Positions 16,237 through 25,641 of a stretch of DNA of 64,000 bases are shown one piece after another. Numbering within the stretch: the stretch's first letter is position 1; every line of letters starts with the position of its first letter. The DNA is from a bacterium (GTDB lineage: Bacteria > Cyanobacteriota > Vampirovibrionia > Gastranaerophilales > Gastranaerophilaceae). The notes under the pieces were generated by a model. That model saw only the letters and a list, made by a program, of their open reading frames with translations. It searched no databases and had not been told where the DNA came from. A program made the position numbers and the translations under genes. The DNA lies in assembly GCA_017629215.1 (NCBI GenBank), contig JAGBXP010000006.1, positions 1-64,000 of the forward strand, written 5' to 3'.

Positions 16237-16986
16237 ATGAAAAAAGCTTTTAATTATATGTTCTTAGATAATCATTTTTTTAAAAAATTTATTACCTTTT
16301 TTGTGTATGTATTTATATTGGTATATTGTTCAAACTTTTCATTAACAGGTTGCAATGGAACAATATCGTTAAATTTTTTTAATGGTATTATTCTAATGCT
16401 AATTTTTTTATTAGGATATTCGATTTTTGAGGGTTATAAAATAGCGATTATTAAATCAATCGATATTGAAAAAGATAAATATACAATTTTACCTGTGTTT
16501 AATATAAAAAAAGATTTAGAAATTGGTATAAAATATTTGATTTCATTTTTAATATTTTCTATACCGATATTTTGTATAATTGGAGCATTTGGTTTTATTG
16601 TAGGTTTTGCACCAATGTTAAACATGCCAACTTTTCTAACTAATACATCTTGCATTCTGCTCTTTTTGTCTGTATTTGTTTATATTGTATATTTTATCTG
16701 TTTTTTACCTGCGAACATTATTATTTTTACAAAAACAAACTGTATTTGGAGTTTTTATAAATTCGAAGAAATATTTAAACTAGTATCCATTAATAAAAAA
16801 GAATATATAAAAACAACAATAATGTTTTTTATATTAGGAATAGCTATAGAAGAATGTTATAGAGTATCTTTAATTCTAAATAGTCAGTCAATAATATTAT
16901 TTCTATTAATATCATTTTTGATGGCTGGTATAATAACATATCTAACATTTGTTGGTTGTTATGTAGTAGCTAGAATAAAGCAATAA
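16237..16986 (+). CDS. Multi-pass membrane protein
   Basis: 249 residues with about six hydrophobic segments (FITFFVYVFILVYCSNFSL, IILMLIFLLGYSIF, YLISFLIFSIPIFCIIGAFG, ILLFLSVFVYIVYFICFLPA, IMFFILGIAIEECY, IILFLLISFLMAGIITYLTF). No transporter signature recognised. It shares a transcript with the TPR protein upstream (ribosome site AGGAGA), so the pair probably works as one membrane complex. Confidence 0.65.
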   Translation: MKKAFNYMFLDNHFFKKFITFFVYVFILVYCSNFSLTGCNGTISLNFFNGIILMLIFLLGYSIFEGYKIAIIKSIDIEKDKYTILPVFNIKKDLEIGIKYLISFLIFSIPIFCIIGAFGFIVGFAPMLNMPTFLTNTSCILLFLSVFVYIVYFICFLPANIIIFTKTNCIWSFYKFEEIFKLVSINKKEYIKTTIMFFILGIAIEECYRVSLILNSQSIILFLLISFLMAGIITYLTFVGCYVVARIKQ

Positions 16987-17013
16987 AATTAAGCCAACAT
17001 TCTTATTCGTTCT

Positions 17014-17183
17014 ATATTTGGGATAATTTTATAATCTGAAGAAGTAACGATATTTTATGCGATTTATTCACAAAAAGTTCCAATACCGATATGTTCGGGA
17101 AAGTTTTTATTGTAGAGATAAATATATTATCTTGCCGCTAAAATTTATTTATTATTCATGCAATGAATTGCACGCTACTAGCT
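17014..17183. repeat. ~170 bp repeat flanking the TPR/membrane gene pair, copy 2
   Basis: Same orientation as 15131-15301, one base shorter. The base pairs 17077-17183 match 15195-15301 with a single difference. The minus strand carries the same dead gene end as copy 1. The rest of this gap (17184-17324) contains only a small hairpin (AAAGGC/GCCTTT, 17275-17289) after flhA. Confidence 0.85.
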
Positions 17184-17324
17184 AACTTTAAATACAATTG
17201 AAAAAGTCGCAAAATATTTAGGTAGACGTATTGTTTTATTATTTGTTCAATGTTCCATGTGTTTGAGAACCAACAAAGGCGGAGCCTTTGGAGGATACAG
17301 CTTTCTTGTCCACTTGTATTGAGA

Positions 17325-19412
17325 TTAGTAACCTGCTGATTCTCCAATTGTATCAACGGCTTCAACTTTAATATCTGTAATAAGCTCAGAATATGAAATT
17401 ACTACAATTGTCGGTATATGACGTTCAAGAAGTTGATAAAGAGGTAGTCTAATTCTTGGAGAGCATAATATTACAGGCTGTGTCCCTATTGTTTGATGAG
17501 CTCTCATCAAGGTCATCGCTGTAGATTCGATTAAGTCTTGAACTTGCATTGGATTTAACAAGAACATTGTACCCAATTCAGTTCTTTGACAACTATCATC
17601 AAGAGTTTTTTCCCATTCTGGAGAAAGAGTCAATGCGTAAAGAACTTTATCTCTATCAACATTTGTTAAACATATTTGACGACCAAGCGCTGCTCTAAGT
17701 CTTTCTGATAGGATATCAGGTTCCTTTGAAAATCTTGCATAATCACAAAGTCGTTCAAATACAAAAATAATATCCTTTATTGAAACCTTTTCTCTGATAA
17801 GATTTACAAAGATTTTTCTTAAATCTGATGTTGAAATAATTGCAGGTACGAGGTCGTTGACCAATGTAGGGTCTTGAGAACGCACAAGTTCCATAAGTTT
17901 AAGAACATCGGTTTTTGTCATTACTTCATCAACGTGTTTTCTTACACATTCTTGTAAATGAGTAACAAGAACGTCAGTAGCATCAACTGCTGTAACATTT
18001 TTAGTGGCTTTTGCATCTTCTTCATTTATCCAATATGCTTGGGTTTGATATGTTGGATCAACACCAATAATTGCATCTTCTGGAATGGTCTTTTTCACAG
18101 AATCCCACTGATCTGCAATTACCATGTATTTGTTTGGATAAACAAAGCCAGAAGCGACAACATTATTACGAATTGATATAACGTACTCATTAGCTTCTAA
18201 GGCAGATGAATCCATGATGCGAATATTTGGCAAAATATATCCCAATTCATCAGTAACTCTTTGACGAAGAGCTGCAATTTTAGCAAGTAATTGACCTTCC
18301 TGATCTGGGTCTGCTATAACAAGAAGTCCTGCTCCAACTTGAAGGCTTAATACGTCAACGCCAAGTCTTTCGTACATTTTATTAGGGTTAACTAAATCTT
18401 GCATATTTTGACGCACGCTTTCTAATTGACCTAATTGAGATTGTACGTCTGCGTTAACTAATACAGAGAAGCCTGCTATTGCAAGGATTATTGTGAATAT
18501 CAAAAATGGTAAGAATGGTAGACCTGTGATTGGACAAGTAACAGTTATTAGTCCTAAGAATAATGCTGCAAAAAATAGTGAATAAGGCTTTGCCATTATT
18601 TGGTTTGTTAAATCACCACCCAATGATGTATTACCAGCAGAAGCACGAGTCATGACAATACCTGCTGCGATTGACATTAGTAAAGATGGTAGCTGTGAAG
18701 CAAGACCATCACCGATGGTTAAGACAGTATATTTACTAACAGCATCTCCTATCGGCATTTTGTCAACTAAACAACCAATTGTTAAACCACCAATAATATT
18801 AATTATAACGATGATGATACCAGCCATAGTATCACCTTTTACAAACTTCATAGAACCGTCCATTGAACCGAATAAACTTGATTCTCTTTGTAGGTCTTCA
18901 CGTTTCTGAACAGCTTCTTCTGGAGAGATTAAGCCTGCGTTAAAATCGGCATCAATAGTCATTTGTTTACCAGGCATAGCGTCTAATGCAAAACGAGCTG
19001 CAACTTCTGCAATACGCTCTGCACCTTTCGTAATTACCATAAATTGTACAACGGTAATAATTAAGAATATTACACCACCAACAATCATGTTTCCACCTGT
19101 TACAAATGTCCCAAATGCGTGGATAACTTCTCCAGCATCTCCCTTTGCTAGGATCAAACGTGTTGATGCAATTGAAAGAACCAGTCGGAACATTGTACCT
19201 ATAAGGATAATTGATGGAAATGCAGCTAATTCAAGAGGTTTTTGTACATATAGGGATATCATCAAAAGAACAATACCCAAGGTGATATTTAAACTTATTG
19301 AAAAATTGATAACCCAATTAGGCATCTCCATAATAAGAATCAAAACTAATGTCATTACGAATAATGCCAAAAATATTTCCGATATAGGTTTGTTTTGCCC
19401 TTCTGCTGCCAT
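17325..19412 (-). CDS. flhA: Flagellar export gate protein FlhA
   Basis: 695 residues, normal length. The N-terminal half has about eight membrane helices and the FHIPEP-family signature RFALDAMPGKQMTIDADFNA (about 147-166). The C-terminal half is the cytosolic substrate-docking domain (EVMTKTDVLKLMELVR is a typical segment). FlhA forms the nonameric export gate. It could in principle be the injectisome paralogue SctV, but FliE, full-length FliF and hook genes nearby make it flagellar. It follows fliH with no gap. Confidence 0.95.
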   Translation of the reverse strand: MAAEGQNKPISEIFLALFVMTLVLILIMEMPNWVINFSISLNITLGIVLLMISLYVQKPLELAAFPSIILIGTMFRLVLSIASTRLILAKGDAGEVIHAFGTFVTGGNMIVGGVIFLIITVVQFMVITKGAERIAEVAARFALDAMPGKQMTIDADFNAGLISPEEAVQKREDLQRESSLFGSMDGSMKFVKGDTMAGIIIVIINIIGGLTIGCLVDKMPIGDAVSKYTVLTIGDGLASQLPSLLMSIAAGIVMTRASAGNTSLGGDLTNQIMAKPYSLFFAALFLGLITVTCPITGLPFLPFLIFTIILAIAGFSVLVNADVQSQLGQLESVRQNMQDLVNPNKMYERLGVDVLSLQVGAGLLVIADPDQEGQLLAKIAALRQRVTDELGYILPNIRIMDSSALEANEYVISIRNNVVASGFVYPNKYMVIADQWDSVKKTIPEDAIIGVDPTYQTQAYWINEEDAKATKNVTAVDATDVLVTHLQECVRKHVDEVMTKTDVLKLMELVRSQDPTLVNDLVPAIISTSDLRKIFVNLIREKVSIKDIIFVFERLCDYARFSKEPDILSERLRAALGRQICLTNVDRDKVLYALTLSPEWEKTLDDSCQRTELGTMFLLNPMQVQDLIESTAMTLMRAHQTIGTQPVILCSPRIRLPLYQLLERHIPTIVVISYSELITDIKVEAVDTIGESAGY

Positions 19413-20186
19413 CTATATATTACCTTTTAATGCTTGTTTGATGATTTCTATTTGTGTATTAACCGAAGCGTCTACAATACCATTATTGGTTTGTAATATA
19501 CACCCACCATCTTCAATTGATGGGTCAGATATAATATTTATTTTGGTATCTATGCCATATTGATATGTTATGTTTGGAATTGTATCTTTAATAAATTGAA
19601 CAGCTTGTGGTTTTACTCTTATTGTAATTTTTTGTTCACTTTTAGATACGGTTTTAAGAATGTCAATTATTGTATTAATAATAGCTTGTGGATCAGAATC
19701 AAGCTCTTTTTTTACTATGGTTTTTGCAATATTAACACTTATTTCTAAAATATCAGGAGCAATATATTCAAAGACTTCTTTTGTCGCATTCATAAAGTTG
19801 GACATTTCAGCTCTAAATTTTTCAATATCGGAATTAGCTTTTTCTAGTCCCAAACGATAACCTTCTTCAAATGCTGATTTTTTAATATTTTCTGATTCTT
19901 CTTGGGCTCTTGAAATAAGATTTCTATCATCAATTCTACGATATCCTCTTCTTCGAGATCCTCTTCGTTTTTCTTGTCTTTGAGTAAAATCAATGTTTTC
20001 TATGTCAAATAAATCTATTTCTTGAGGTTTAACTTCTGTTTCAATTTGAGTTTCTTCAATTTTATTTTTTGGAACTTCAATTTCAACCTCTTCTTTAAGG
20101 CTGGTAGTAATTTCTTCCTGAATAGGAAGCTCTTTTATTGGCTTATTATTTATTTTATTTTTTTGATTATTTTTTTTTATAATCAT
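19413..20186 (-). CDS. fliH: Flagellar assembly protein FliH
   Basis: 257 residues. The first ~100 are acidic and low in complexity with a basic patch (RQEKRRGSRRRGYRR); then FEEGYRLGLEKANSDIEKFR, the glycine-repeat helix region of FliH, and a C-terminal domain (EISVNIAKTIVKKELDSDPQ, LKTVSKSEQKITIRV, CILQTNNGIVDASVNTQIE) matching FliH/SctL/V-ATPase E. It tethers and inhibits the export ATPase FliI. fliI, which normally follows, is not in this window. Stop and flhA start adjoin. Confidence 0.85.
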   Translation of the reverse strand: MIIKKNNQKNKINNKPIKELPIQEEITTSLKEEVEIEVPKNKIEETQIETEVKPQEIDLFDIENIDFTQRQEKRRGSRRRGYRRIDDRNLISRAQEESENIKKSAFEEGYRLGLEKANSDIEKFRAEMSNFMNATKEVFEYIAPDILEISVNIAKTIVKKELDSDPQAIINTIIDILKTVSKSEQKITIRVKPQAVQFIKDTIPNITYQYGIDTKINIISDPSIEDGGCILQTNNGIVDASVNTQIEIIKQALKGNI

Positions 20187-20193
20187 TTTTATT

Positions 20194-21249
20194 CTATACG
20201 CTTTCTTCTAAATACTGTACAACTATGCCAGCAACTTTAAGTGGTAGATTACCATATTCGCCATCATTAGCTTGAGAGACAAATCTTTTAACAAATGGTC
20301 GCTCTCTTTTGAGTGCTTTTTCAACTTTTTCTCTAGATGCTGTTTTATAAAGTCTCATTATATCCGTAACAACATTTTCTTTTGTAAGCTTTTTCTTTAT
20401 TGGTAGAAAATCTTTCATTTCTTTAAGGCAATCTGTTAACAAATCGCTATCAATTTGAGATTCTAAATTCGCCATATTCATATATTGTGAAATTTTAAGC
20501 GAATCGTTTGAATTAAATTTGTTTAATATTGTGGTAACTTTATCTTGTGAAAGTATTTTAAGTACAAGTGCTAAGGTCATTAACCTCATTTGTTTGTTGG
20601 TAATACAGTTATTAGCTATTGTATTTTGGGCAATTTCTTTTTCTTTTTCTCTTTTTTGTTTATTTTTTCTTTCTTCTCTTTGTTTTCTAGCCTCTGCGGC
20701 ATTTCTTTCAGACTCCTCTGCTAATTCTTGTTGTTTTTTCATTTGTTCAGCTTGAGCCTGTTGTGCCATTGAGTCAATATTAGATTGACTTTCTGCTTTG
20801 TTTTTTGTTTCAGAGTCAATAATACCCTTTTTTTCTAATTCTTCAATAGACTCTTTGTAAACTTTTATAACGTGATGTTCTACAGCTTGTAATAATTGAT
20901 CTTGTGGGATTTTACGTATAACAGCTTGTTTTGCGATTTCAAAGATTGTAAACGCTATTTTTTGCATAATACTATCCCAGTATTGAGGAAGTATGCCTGA
21001 ATGAATAAGGTCTATTGATTTATGAAATGACCATTCAGCAATAATTTGTGTGATAAGAACAGCTTGTTCGGCATTAAGGTTTAAAGAAGTATCATTATAT
21101 AACGCTTCTCCTGCAAGATGTGTAAAATTCCCTAAAGTTTTTACAATATATTCTTTTTCATTATCATTCAATTCGGCAGGTACTAATTCTTTAGCTTGCT
21201 CTGCCATTGAAGTCGCAAATTCTTTATAATCAAAACCTTCTATTGCCAT
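20194..21249 (-). CDS. Probable divergent FliG-like switch protein
   Basis: 351 residues. It sits exactly where fliG belongs (between fliF and fliH). The N-terminal ~120 residues are helical and unfamiliar; a charged coiled coil (about 155-205) follows. The C-terminal ~150 residues (QMRLMTLALVLKILSQDKVT, SLKISQYMNMANLE, REKVEKALKRERPFVKRFVS) show the alternating helix pattern of FliG domains, including an LxxLxxxxxxxxL-type start resembling FliG's ILLLSLGEDVAA repeats. The well-known charged torque helix is not clear. Calling it FliG rests mostly on position, so I leave the symbol empty. Confidence 0.5.
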   Translation of the reverse strand: MAIEGFDYKEFATSMAEQAKELVPAELNDNEKEYIVKTLGNFTHLAGEALYNDTSLNLNAEQAVLITQIIAEWSFHKSIDLIHSGILPQYWDSIMQKIAFTIFEIAKQAVIRKIPQDQLLQAVEHHVIKVYKESIEELEKKGIIDSETKNKAESQSNIDSMAQQAQAEQMKKQQELAEESERNAAEARKQREERKNKQKREKEKEIAQNTIANNCITNKQMRLMTLALVLKILSQDKVTTILNKFNSNDSLKISQYMNMANLESQIDSDLLTDCLKEMKDFLPIKKKLTKENVVTDIMRLYKTASREKVEKALKRERPFVKRFVSQANDGEYGNLPLKVAGIVVQYLEESV

Positions 21250-21441
21250 TAAAAATTTCCCCAGTCTGAGATATAGTTAACCCAATCTTATTATATATTT
21301 AAAAATGTGTTATATCCTCATATATATTAATGATTTTAATGCAAAAAACTATATTTTTTTAACAAAAGTTTACAAATTCAAGTTGATAGACTGGAAAAAG
21401 TTAGGTCTGTAAATTGGTTTGTATTTTAATTTTAAATTTAT

Positions 21442-23106
21442 TTAGCTTTCAATCCAGCTTCTAATTCTTTCACCAGCTTCGGATTCATCAACACCATCAA
21501 ATTCTCTTTTAAGTTCTTTAAGAGCATTTTTGATATCAGAACCAGAAGCTTTGATACTAGGTCTATTTTGTTGTTCTAATAAGCCTTGCTGTAGCTGAGA
21601 TTGTTTTGCAATCATATCTGCTGCATTTGCACTTAAATCTTTTATTTGTCTTTCTTGAATTTCATTTTGTTCTCTTAGTCTGATAAGCTCTTCTTCTTGT
21701 GCAGCTCTTGCAGAATTGATTTTTTGAGTTAGAGCTTTTTGTCCAAAGAATAGACCAAATGCAAGGAGTGCAATAGCTAACCACCAAGGATTGCCGTGTT
21801 CTGCTTTTATTGGCGCTTTTACATTTTTATCTCCAGCCATGAAAGGATCTAATGATTCAGCAAAAGCTATTGTAACATTATCAGGATTAGCTTTAGGACT
21901 AGCTGCGTGAGCTATAAGCTCTTTTAATTCTTCTAAAGATAAATCTAGTGGTAAAGCATCTTTTTCAAGAGTAACTGCAATAGAGATTTCTTCAAGCACC
22001 CCTGGTGATATAAATTCATTTGTTTGAATTTTTGTTACGCCAAATTGAGTTTCTTTAGCAGTTCTTGAATAACTTCTATTTTGGCTTGAATCAGAACTGC
22101 CAGCAGGAAGTCCGTTAGGAAGATAAACACTTACTGCGTTAGTGTTTTTATTTACATCTTGAGTTTGATCTCCTAGACCTTCAGAGAAGGTTTGTTCGTT
22201 TACGGATGTCTTTCTATTTGGATCGTATTCTATAGTGAATTTTTCTACAGGAGCTTGTTTTAAGAATGTTGAAACTGTAGCTACATATTTTCCAGAGCCA
22301 ACTAACCTATTTAATTGAGCTTGGACTTTTTCTTGCATATATTTATCTTGTTGCTGTATTCTTTCAATCATTTCTGATTGAGCATCAATTAAGCTACTAT
22401 ATACATGTCCATTTGTGTCTGTTATTGAAATGTTTTGAGCTGTTAAACCTGATACACTACCTATTAAAAGGTTTGATACAGCTTTTATTGTTCCCATATT
22501 TAAGGTTTGACCAATAGCTACTGTAAGTTGAACTGTTGCAGTAATCGGTTTTTGCATTGATGTAAACATTGATTGCTCTGGTATAGAAATAAATACAGAA
22601 GCGTTTTCAATTCCATCAATTCTTTTTATTAAACGAGCTAATTCGCCGTTCATAGCTCTTACTAAGCGAATTCTTTTATCTTCTTTAGTTGATGTAAAAT
22701 CGCCTTTATCAAAAACTTCAAGACCTACGTTTTGGTCGTATAAGCCACTTTCAACGATTAACATAATTGCCATATCTCGTTTTTCTGTTGTACATTTTCC
22801 AGGAGTTGTTGTACAACTTTTTGGTTCGAGTCTTAAAACTGATTTAGTACCGTCTACAGCTCTTGTTGCAACAATACCATGTTTTGCGAGTAATGCTTGT
22901 ATTTCTAAAGCTTTGCCAAGATTATCAGTAGTTAATAAATCAACAGGATTTCTTAAAGGGATATTTGAAACTTCGATTTGTTCGTTGCCAGGTTTCTTTG
23001 TTGCTGAGATTGTTGAACAAACAATAGATACAACAAGCAATAAAACTATGCCTCCAACAATTGAAGCTAATAATATTTTGTTTTCTAATAATTGTTTTAT
23101 ATCCAT
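21442..23106 (-). CDS. fliF: Flagellar M-ring protein FliF
   Basis: 554 residues. First membrane helix LASIVGGIVLLLVVSIVC (about 13-30), two ring-building YscJ/FliF domains (LGKALEIQALLAKHGIVATR; GIENASVFISIPEQSMF), a long periplasmic region, second membrane helix PWWLAIALLAFGLFFGQ (about 438-454), and a C-terminal cytosolic tail ending FDGVDESEAGERIRSWI, the FliG-binding segment. The normal C-tail implies a FliG partner exists. A pair of Cys (CTTTPGKC, about 98-105) in the ring domain is unusual. Confidence 0.95.
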   Translation of the reverse strand: MDIKQLLENKILLASIVGGIVLLLVVSIVCSTISATKKPGNEQIEVSNIPLRNPVDLLTTDNLGKALEIQALLAKHGIVATRAVDGTKSVLRLEPKSCTTTPGKCTTEKRDMAIMLIVESGLYDQNVGLEVFDKGDFTSTKEDKRIRLVRAMNGELARLIKRIDGIENASVFISIPEQSMFTSMQKPITATVQLTVAIGQTLNMGTIKAVSNLLIGSVSGLTAQNISITDTNGHVYSSLIDAQSEMIERIQQQDKYMQEKVQAQLNRLVGSGKYVATVSTFLKQAPVEKFTIEYDPNRKTSVNEQTFSEGLGDQTQDVNKNTNAVSVYLPNGLPAGSSDSSQNRSYSRTAKETQFGVTKIQTNEFISPGVLEEISIAVTLEKDALPLDLSLEELKELIAHAASPKANPDNVTIAFAESLDPFMAGDKNVKAPIKAEHGNPWWLAIALLAFGLFFGQKALTQKINSARAAQEEELIRLREQNEIQERQIKDLSANAADMIAKQSQLQQGLLEQQNRPSIKASGSDIKNALKELKREFDGVDESEAGERIRSWIES

Positions 23107-23154
23107 AAATCCTTCCCTACATTATTATACACATATTAGGCAATTATGAGAAGT

Positions 23155-23496
23155 CTAAATCTGTAATTGCATGATTTTATCATACGCTTGTATGACTTTT
23201 CCTGTAACAGTAGTTGTTATGTTAACTGCTAATTCTGCTTTTGACATAGCTGTCATAACATCGTGTATATCGACATTTTGATTACCCATCATAGCGTCTT
23301 TTAATAAGTTATCAGGAGCTTCCATTGTAGTATTTAAGTTTTCTACTAATCCAGACATTACCGATGAAAAATCAGCAGTACCGATTTCTTCAACTCTATT
23401 CATTCGAGCTGAAGGCATATTGTAACCCCAGGAATCCAGTTTAGTATGTTGTATTCTTGCTTCTAATTCGTATCTTGGATAAAAACCTTTAAACAT
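23155..23496 (-). CDS. fliE: Flagellar hook-basal body protein FliE
   Basis: 113 residues. The C-terminal half matches FliE: FSSVMSGLVENLNTTMEAPD, then VHDVMTAMSKAELAVNITTT-type text and the ending VIQAYDKIMQLQI, where FliE normally ends AYxEIMxMQI. The N-terminal ~40 residues are longer than usual. FliE joins the MS ring to the rod. It is the first gene of fliE-fliF-X-fliH-flhA, with a sigma-28-like promoter upstream. Confidence 0.92.
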   Translation of the reverse strand: MFKGFYPRYELEARIQHTKLDSWGYNMPSARMNRVEEIGTADFSSVMSGLVENLNTTMEAPDNLLKDAMMGNQNVDIHDVMTAMSKAELAVNITTTVTGKVIQAYDKIMQLQI

Positions 23497-23517
23497 ATCA
23501 TTACCTCTTTTTTATTT

Positions 23518-23544
23518 TTATCGGATAATTTGTTATAAATTTTA
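23518..23544 (-). promoter_or_regulatory. Sigma-28-like promoter of the fliE operon
   Basis: On the minus strand TAAAATTT (23544-23537), exactly 11 bases, TCCGATAA (23525-23518). This differs from the sigma-28 consensus at two of 16 positions. The start would be about 10-15 bases before the fliE ATG, with AAGAGG in between. Confidence 0.5.
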
Positions 23545-23594
23545 ATGTTTGCTAATAAAAATCATCCATTTATACTATCGTTTTTAATCATTCT

Positions 23595-23628
23595 TAAAGA
23601 AAAGTCAAATTCTGTCGTTAACTATAAT
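23595..23628 (+). promoter_or_regulatory. Weak promoter(s) of the CHASE2-GGDEF/trmFO run
   Basis: TAAAGAAA-N11-GTCGTTAA (23595-23621) is a poor sigma-28 match with correct spacing; TATAAT at 23623-23628 overlaps its end and could be a sigma-70 -10 box without a good -35. Either would place the start just ahead of the small gene at 23642. Confidence 0.3.
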
Positions 23629-23641
23629 GAGAGGATTTATT

Positions 23642-23803
23642 ATGAATTTACACGAAGAATGCTTACTTAAATATTTATTAAACCCAAAGAATTTATTTAC
23701 ATCTACAGAGATGTTAAAAGTTAATAATGATTTGATAGAGAAAGGGTTAATTGGGAATAATCTTTTTACAAATTATCAAATTAAACAAAATCCTGTTATA
23801 TGA
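23642..23803 (+). CDS. Small protein upstream of the CHASE2-GGDEF gene
   Basis: 53 residues (MNLHEECLLKYLLNPKNLFT onwards, ending QIKQNPVI). GAGAGGA lies before the ATG at good spacing. The stop overlaps an ATG (ATGA at 23800) that is in frame with the next gene, suggesting coupling. No domain recognised. Confidence 0.5.
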   Translation: MNLHEECLLKYLLNPKNLFTSTEMLKVNNDLIEKGLIGNNLFTNYQIKQNPVI

Positions 23804-23820
23804 TAGGCTTAGGAGGTCTT

Positions 23821-25641
23821 GTGAAAAAAAATATTAAAATGAAATGGTTTACATTTTGTACTTATCTATTATTAGTACTAGCAGTATTTTTAATAGGTTT
23901 TGTTATGTTGAATAATAATAAGGTCTTAAATAATGTTATAACTTCATTTTTTGAAGTAGCTGAAAATAGAGCTTTTGATTATAGACAGACGTTAAGGGTA
24001 ATTCATAAACAACCAATACCAAGTGATGAAATTATTGTTTTGGCTATTGATGATGCAAGTTTAGAAATGCTTTGGGATAAGTATGGAGAATGGCCAATCC
24101 CAAGAAATGTTTATTCGGATGTGATAAATTATATTGAACAAAAATTTCCACAATCAATAATTTTTGATTTATTATTTATAAAATCAATTAGGAAAGAGCA
24201 AGAAGCTGATAAAGCGTTAACATCAACTATTGATAAATATAATAATATATATGTTGGTATGAATTTTGATGCACAAGATTTGTCAATAAGGACTCCGATT
24301 GATTTGCCAAAAAGACTTGAAGTAAAGTTAGATAACAAGTCAAAAGTCGATTTTGCTAAAAAATATTCATTTCCTAATTGTAGACCAATTTTATCTGAAT
24401 TATTGAATAGCAAAGTGCATGTTGGGATAACAAATGTAACACGGAATAGCGATGGTATTATAAGAAAAATGCCTACATTAATGATGTATAAAAATAAATA
24501 TTATCCTAGCTTGTCTTTTAATGCAGGTAGTAATTATATTTTAGGCGAGGCTACTGATAAGTTTGTTATAGATAAAAATTCACACTTGTTATTAAAAGAC
24601 ATTAAATTACCTTTAACTAATGAAGGAGATGTTATATTAAATTGGTATGGACAAAGTGGAACTCACAAAATTTATCCTTTCTATAAGTTGATTAATGAGA
24701 TAGATGGAAAATTTATAGGAGAAAAATTGGATTTTAAAAATAAAATTGTTATTATTGGAACTACAGCTGTAGCTTTACATGATACAAAAAGTGTACCAAT
24801 TCAAAATAATGTATATCCTGGAGTTGAAATTCATGCTACATTTTTGAATAATATTTTAGATAATAATTTTATTAAGCAAACTAATAAAACATCAGATTAT
24901 ATAATTATATTGGCAGTTGTCGCAATTGTTGGACTTATAGTTATGTATTCTACATCCACAATATTTGCATTGTTATCAACAATTTTATTTTCAATTGCTT
25001 ATTTATTTATATCATATTATTTAATGGTTATGTGTAATCTTTGGATTCCAGTTGTTTTACCATTAATTTCAATAATAATGGCATTTGCTATATCATTCTT
25101 GGCAAAGTATTTAATAAAATCAAGAGATTTTGAATACCAATATAAACTTGCAACTGTTGATGGTCTAACTGAGTTGCACAATCATAGATATTTCCAGGAG
25201 GCTTTAAAAAATCAAATAGAAATTTCTAAGCGTTATGGGCAAGAGTTTTCATTAATACTTATAGATATTGATTATTTTAAAAAGTTTAATGACACTTATG
25301 GTCATCAAGCTGGTGATGCTGTCTTAAAACAAGTTGCTCAGGTACTGAAGAAGAATTCTCGAACAACAGATTTTGTATGCCGATATGGTGGAGAAGAAAT
25401 GGCCATAATTTTACCAAACACAAAAGTTGAGGAAGCTTTTTTCAATGCTAATCGTATTAATAAAGCTGTGGCAGAAAAAGAATTTCACTTAAATTCTACA
25501 GAAGTAGGAAATGTAACAATAAGCTTAGGTGTTGCAACATTCCCTAACGATGCAGATGATGCTCCTGGTTTGATTGAACATGCTGATAAGAGTTTATATT
25601 ATGCAAAAGAACACGGTAGAAATCAGGTAGGTAGAATATAA
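23821..25641 (+). CDS. CHASE2-domain diguanylate cyclase
   Basis: 606 residues from the GTG at 23821 (AGGAGG four bases ahead); an in-frame ATG at 23800 is the alternative. One N-terminal membrane helix, a CHASE2 sensor domain outside the membrane (FDYRQTLRVIHKQPIPSDEI; GVTNVTRNSDGIIRKMP-type text; KIVIIGTTAVALHD), three membrane helices (about 350-430), then a GGDEF domain: LTELHNHRYFQEAL, ILIDIDYFKKFNDTYGHQAG, and the active site CRYGGEEMAIIL, where GGEE is a functional variant. It should make cyclic di-GMP in response to an external signal, fitting its place inside the flagellar region. Its stop overlaps the trmFO ATG. Confidence 0.93.
   Translation: MKKNIKMKWFTFCTYLLLVLAVFLIGFVMLNNNKVLNNVITSFFEVAENRAFDYRQTLRVIHKQPIPSDEIIVLAIDDASLEMLWDKYGEWPIPRNVYSDVINYIEQKFPQSIIFDLLFIKSIRKEQEADKALTSTIDKYNNIYVGMNFDAQDLSIRTPIDLPKRLEVKLDNKSKVDFAKKYSFPNCRPILSELLNSKVHVGITNVTRNSDGIIRKMPTLMMYKNKYYPSLSFNAGSNYILGEATDKFVIDKNSHLLLKDIKLPLTNEGDVILNWYGQSGTHKIYPFYKLINEIDGKFIGEKLDFKNKIVIIGTTAVALHDTKSVPIQNNVYPGVEIHATFLNNILDNNFIKQTNKTSDYIIILAVVAIVGLIVMYSTSTIFALLSTILFSIAYLFISYYLMVMCNLWIPVVLPLISIIMAFAISFLAKYLIKSRDFEYQYKLATVDGLTELHNHRYFQEALKNQIEISKRYGQEFSLILIDIDYFKKFNDTYGHQAGDAVLKQVAQVLKKNSRTTDFVCRYGGEEMAIILPNTKVEEAFFNANRINKAVAEKEFHLNSTEVGNVTISLGVATFPNDADDAPGLIEHADKSLYYAKEHGRNQVGRI

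Noticed and set aside
17156-17365. 69-codon minus-strand frame after flhA
   Set aside because: It crosses the repeat, the gap and the flhA end in another frame, with no ribosome site; it looks like chance.
17325-23496. Injectisome (virulence type III secretion) instead of flagellum
   Set aside because: Full-length FliF with FliG-binding tail, FliE, hook cap, hook and FliS in the window make it flagellar.
23642-23803. TGA read as Trp (alternative code)
   Set aside because: TGA ends several frames at sensible places and Trp positions in conserved proteins use TGG.
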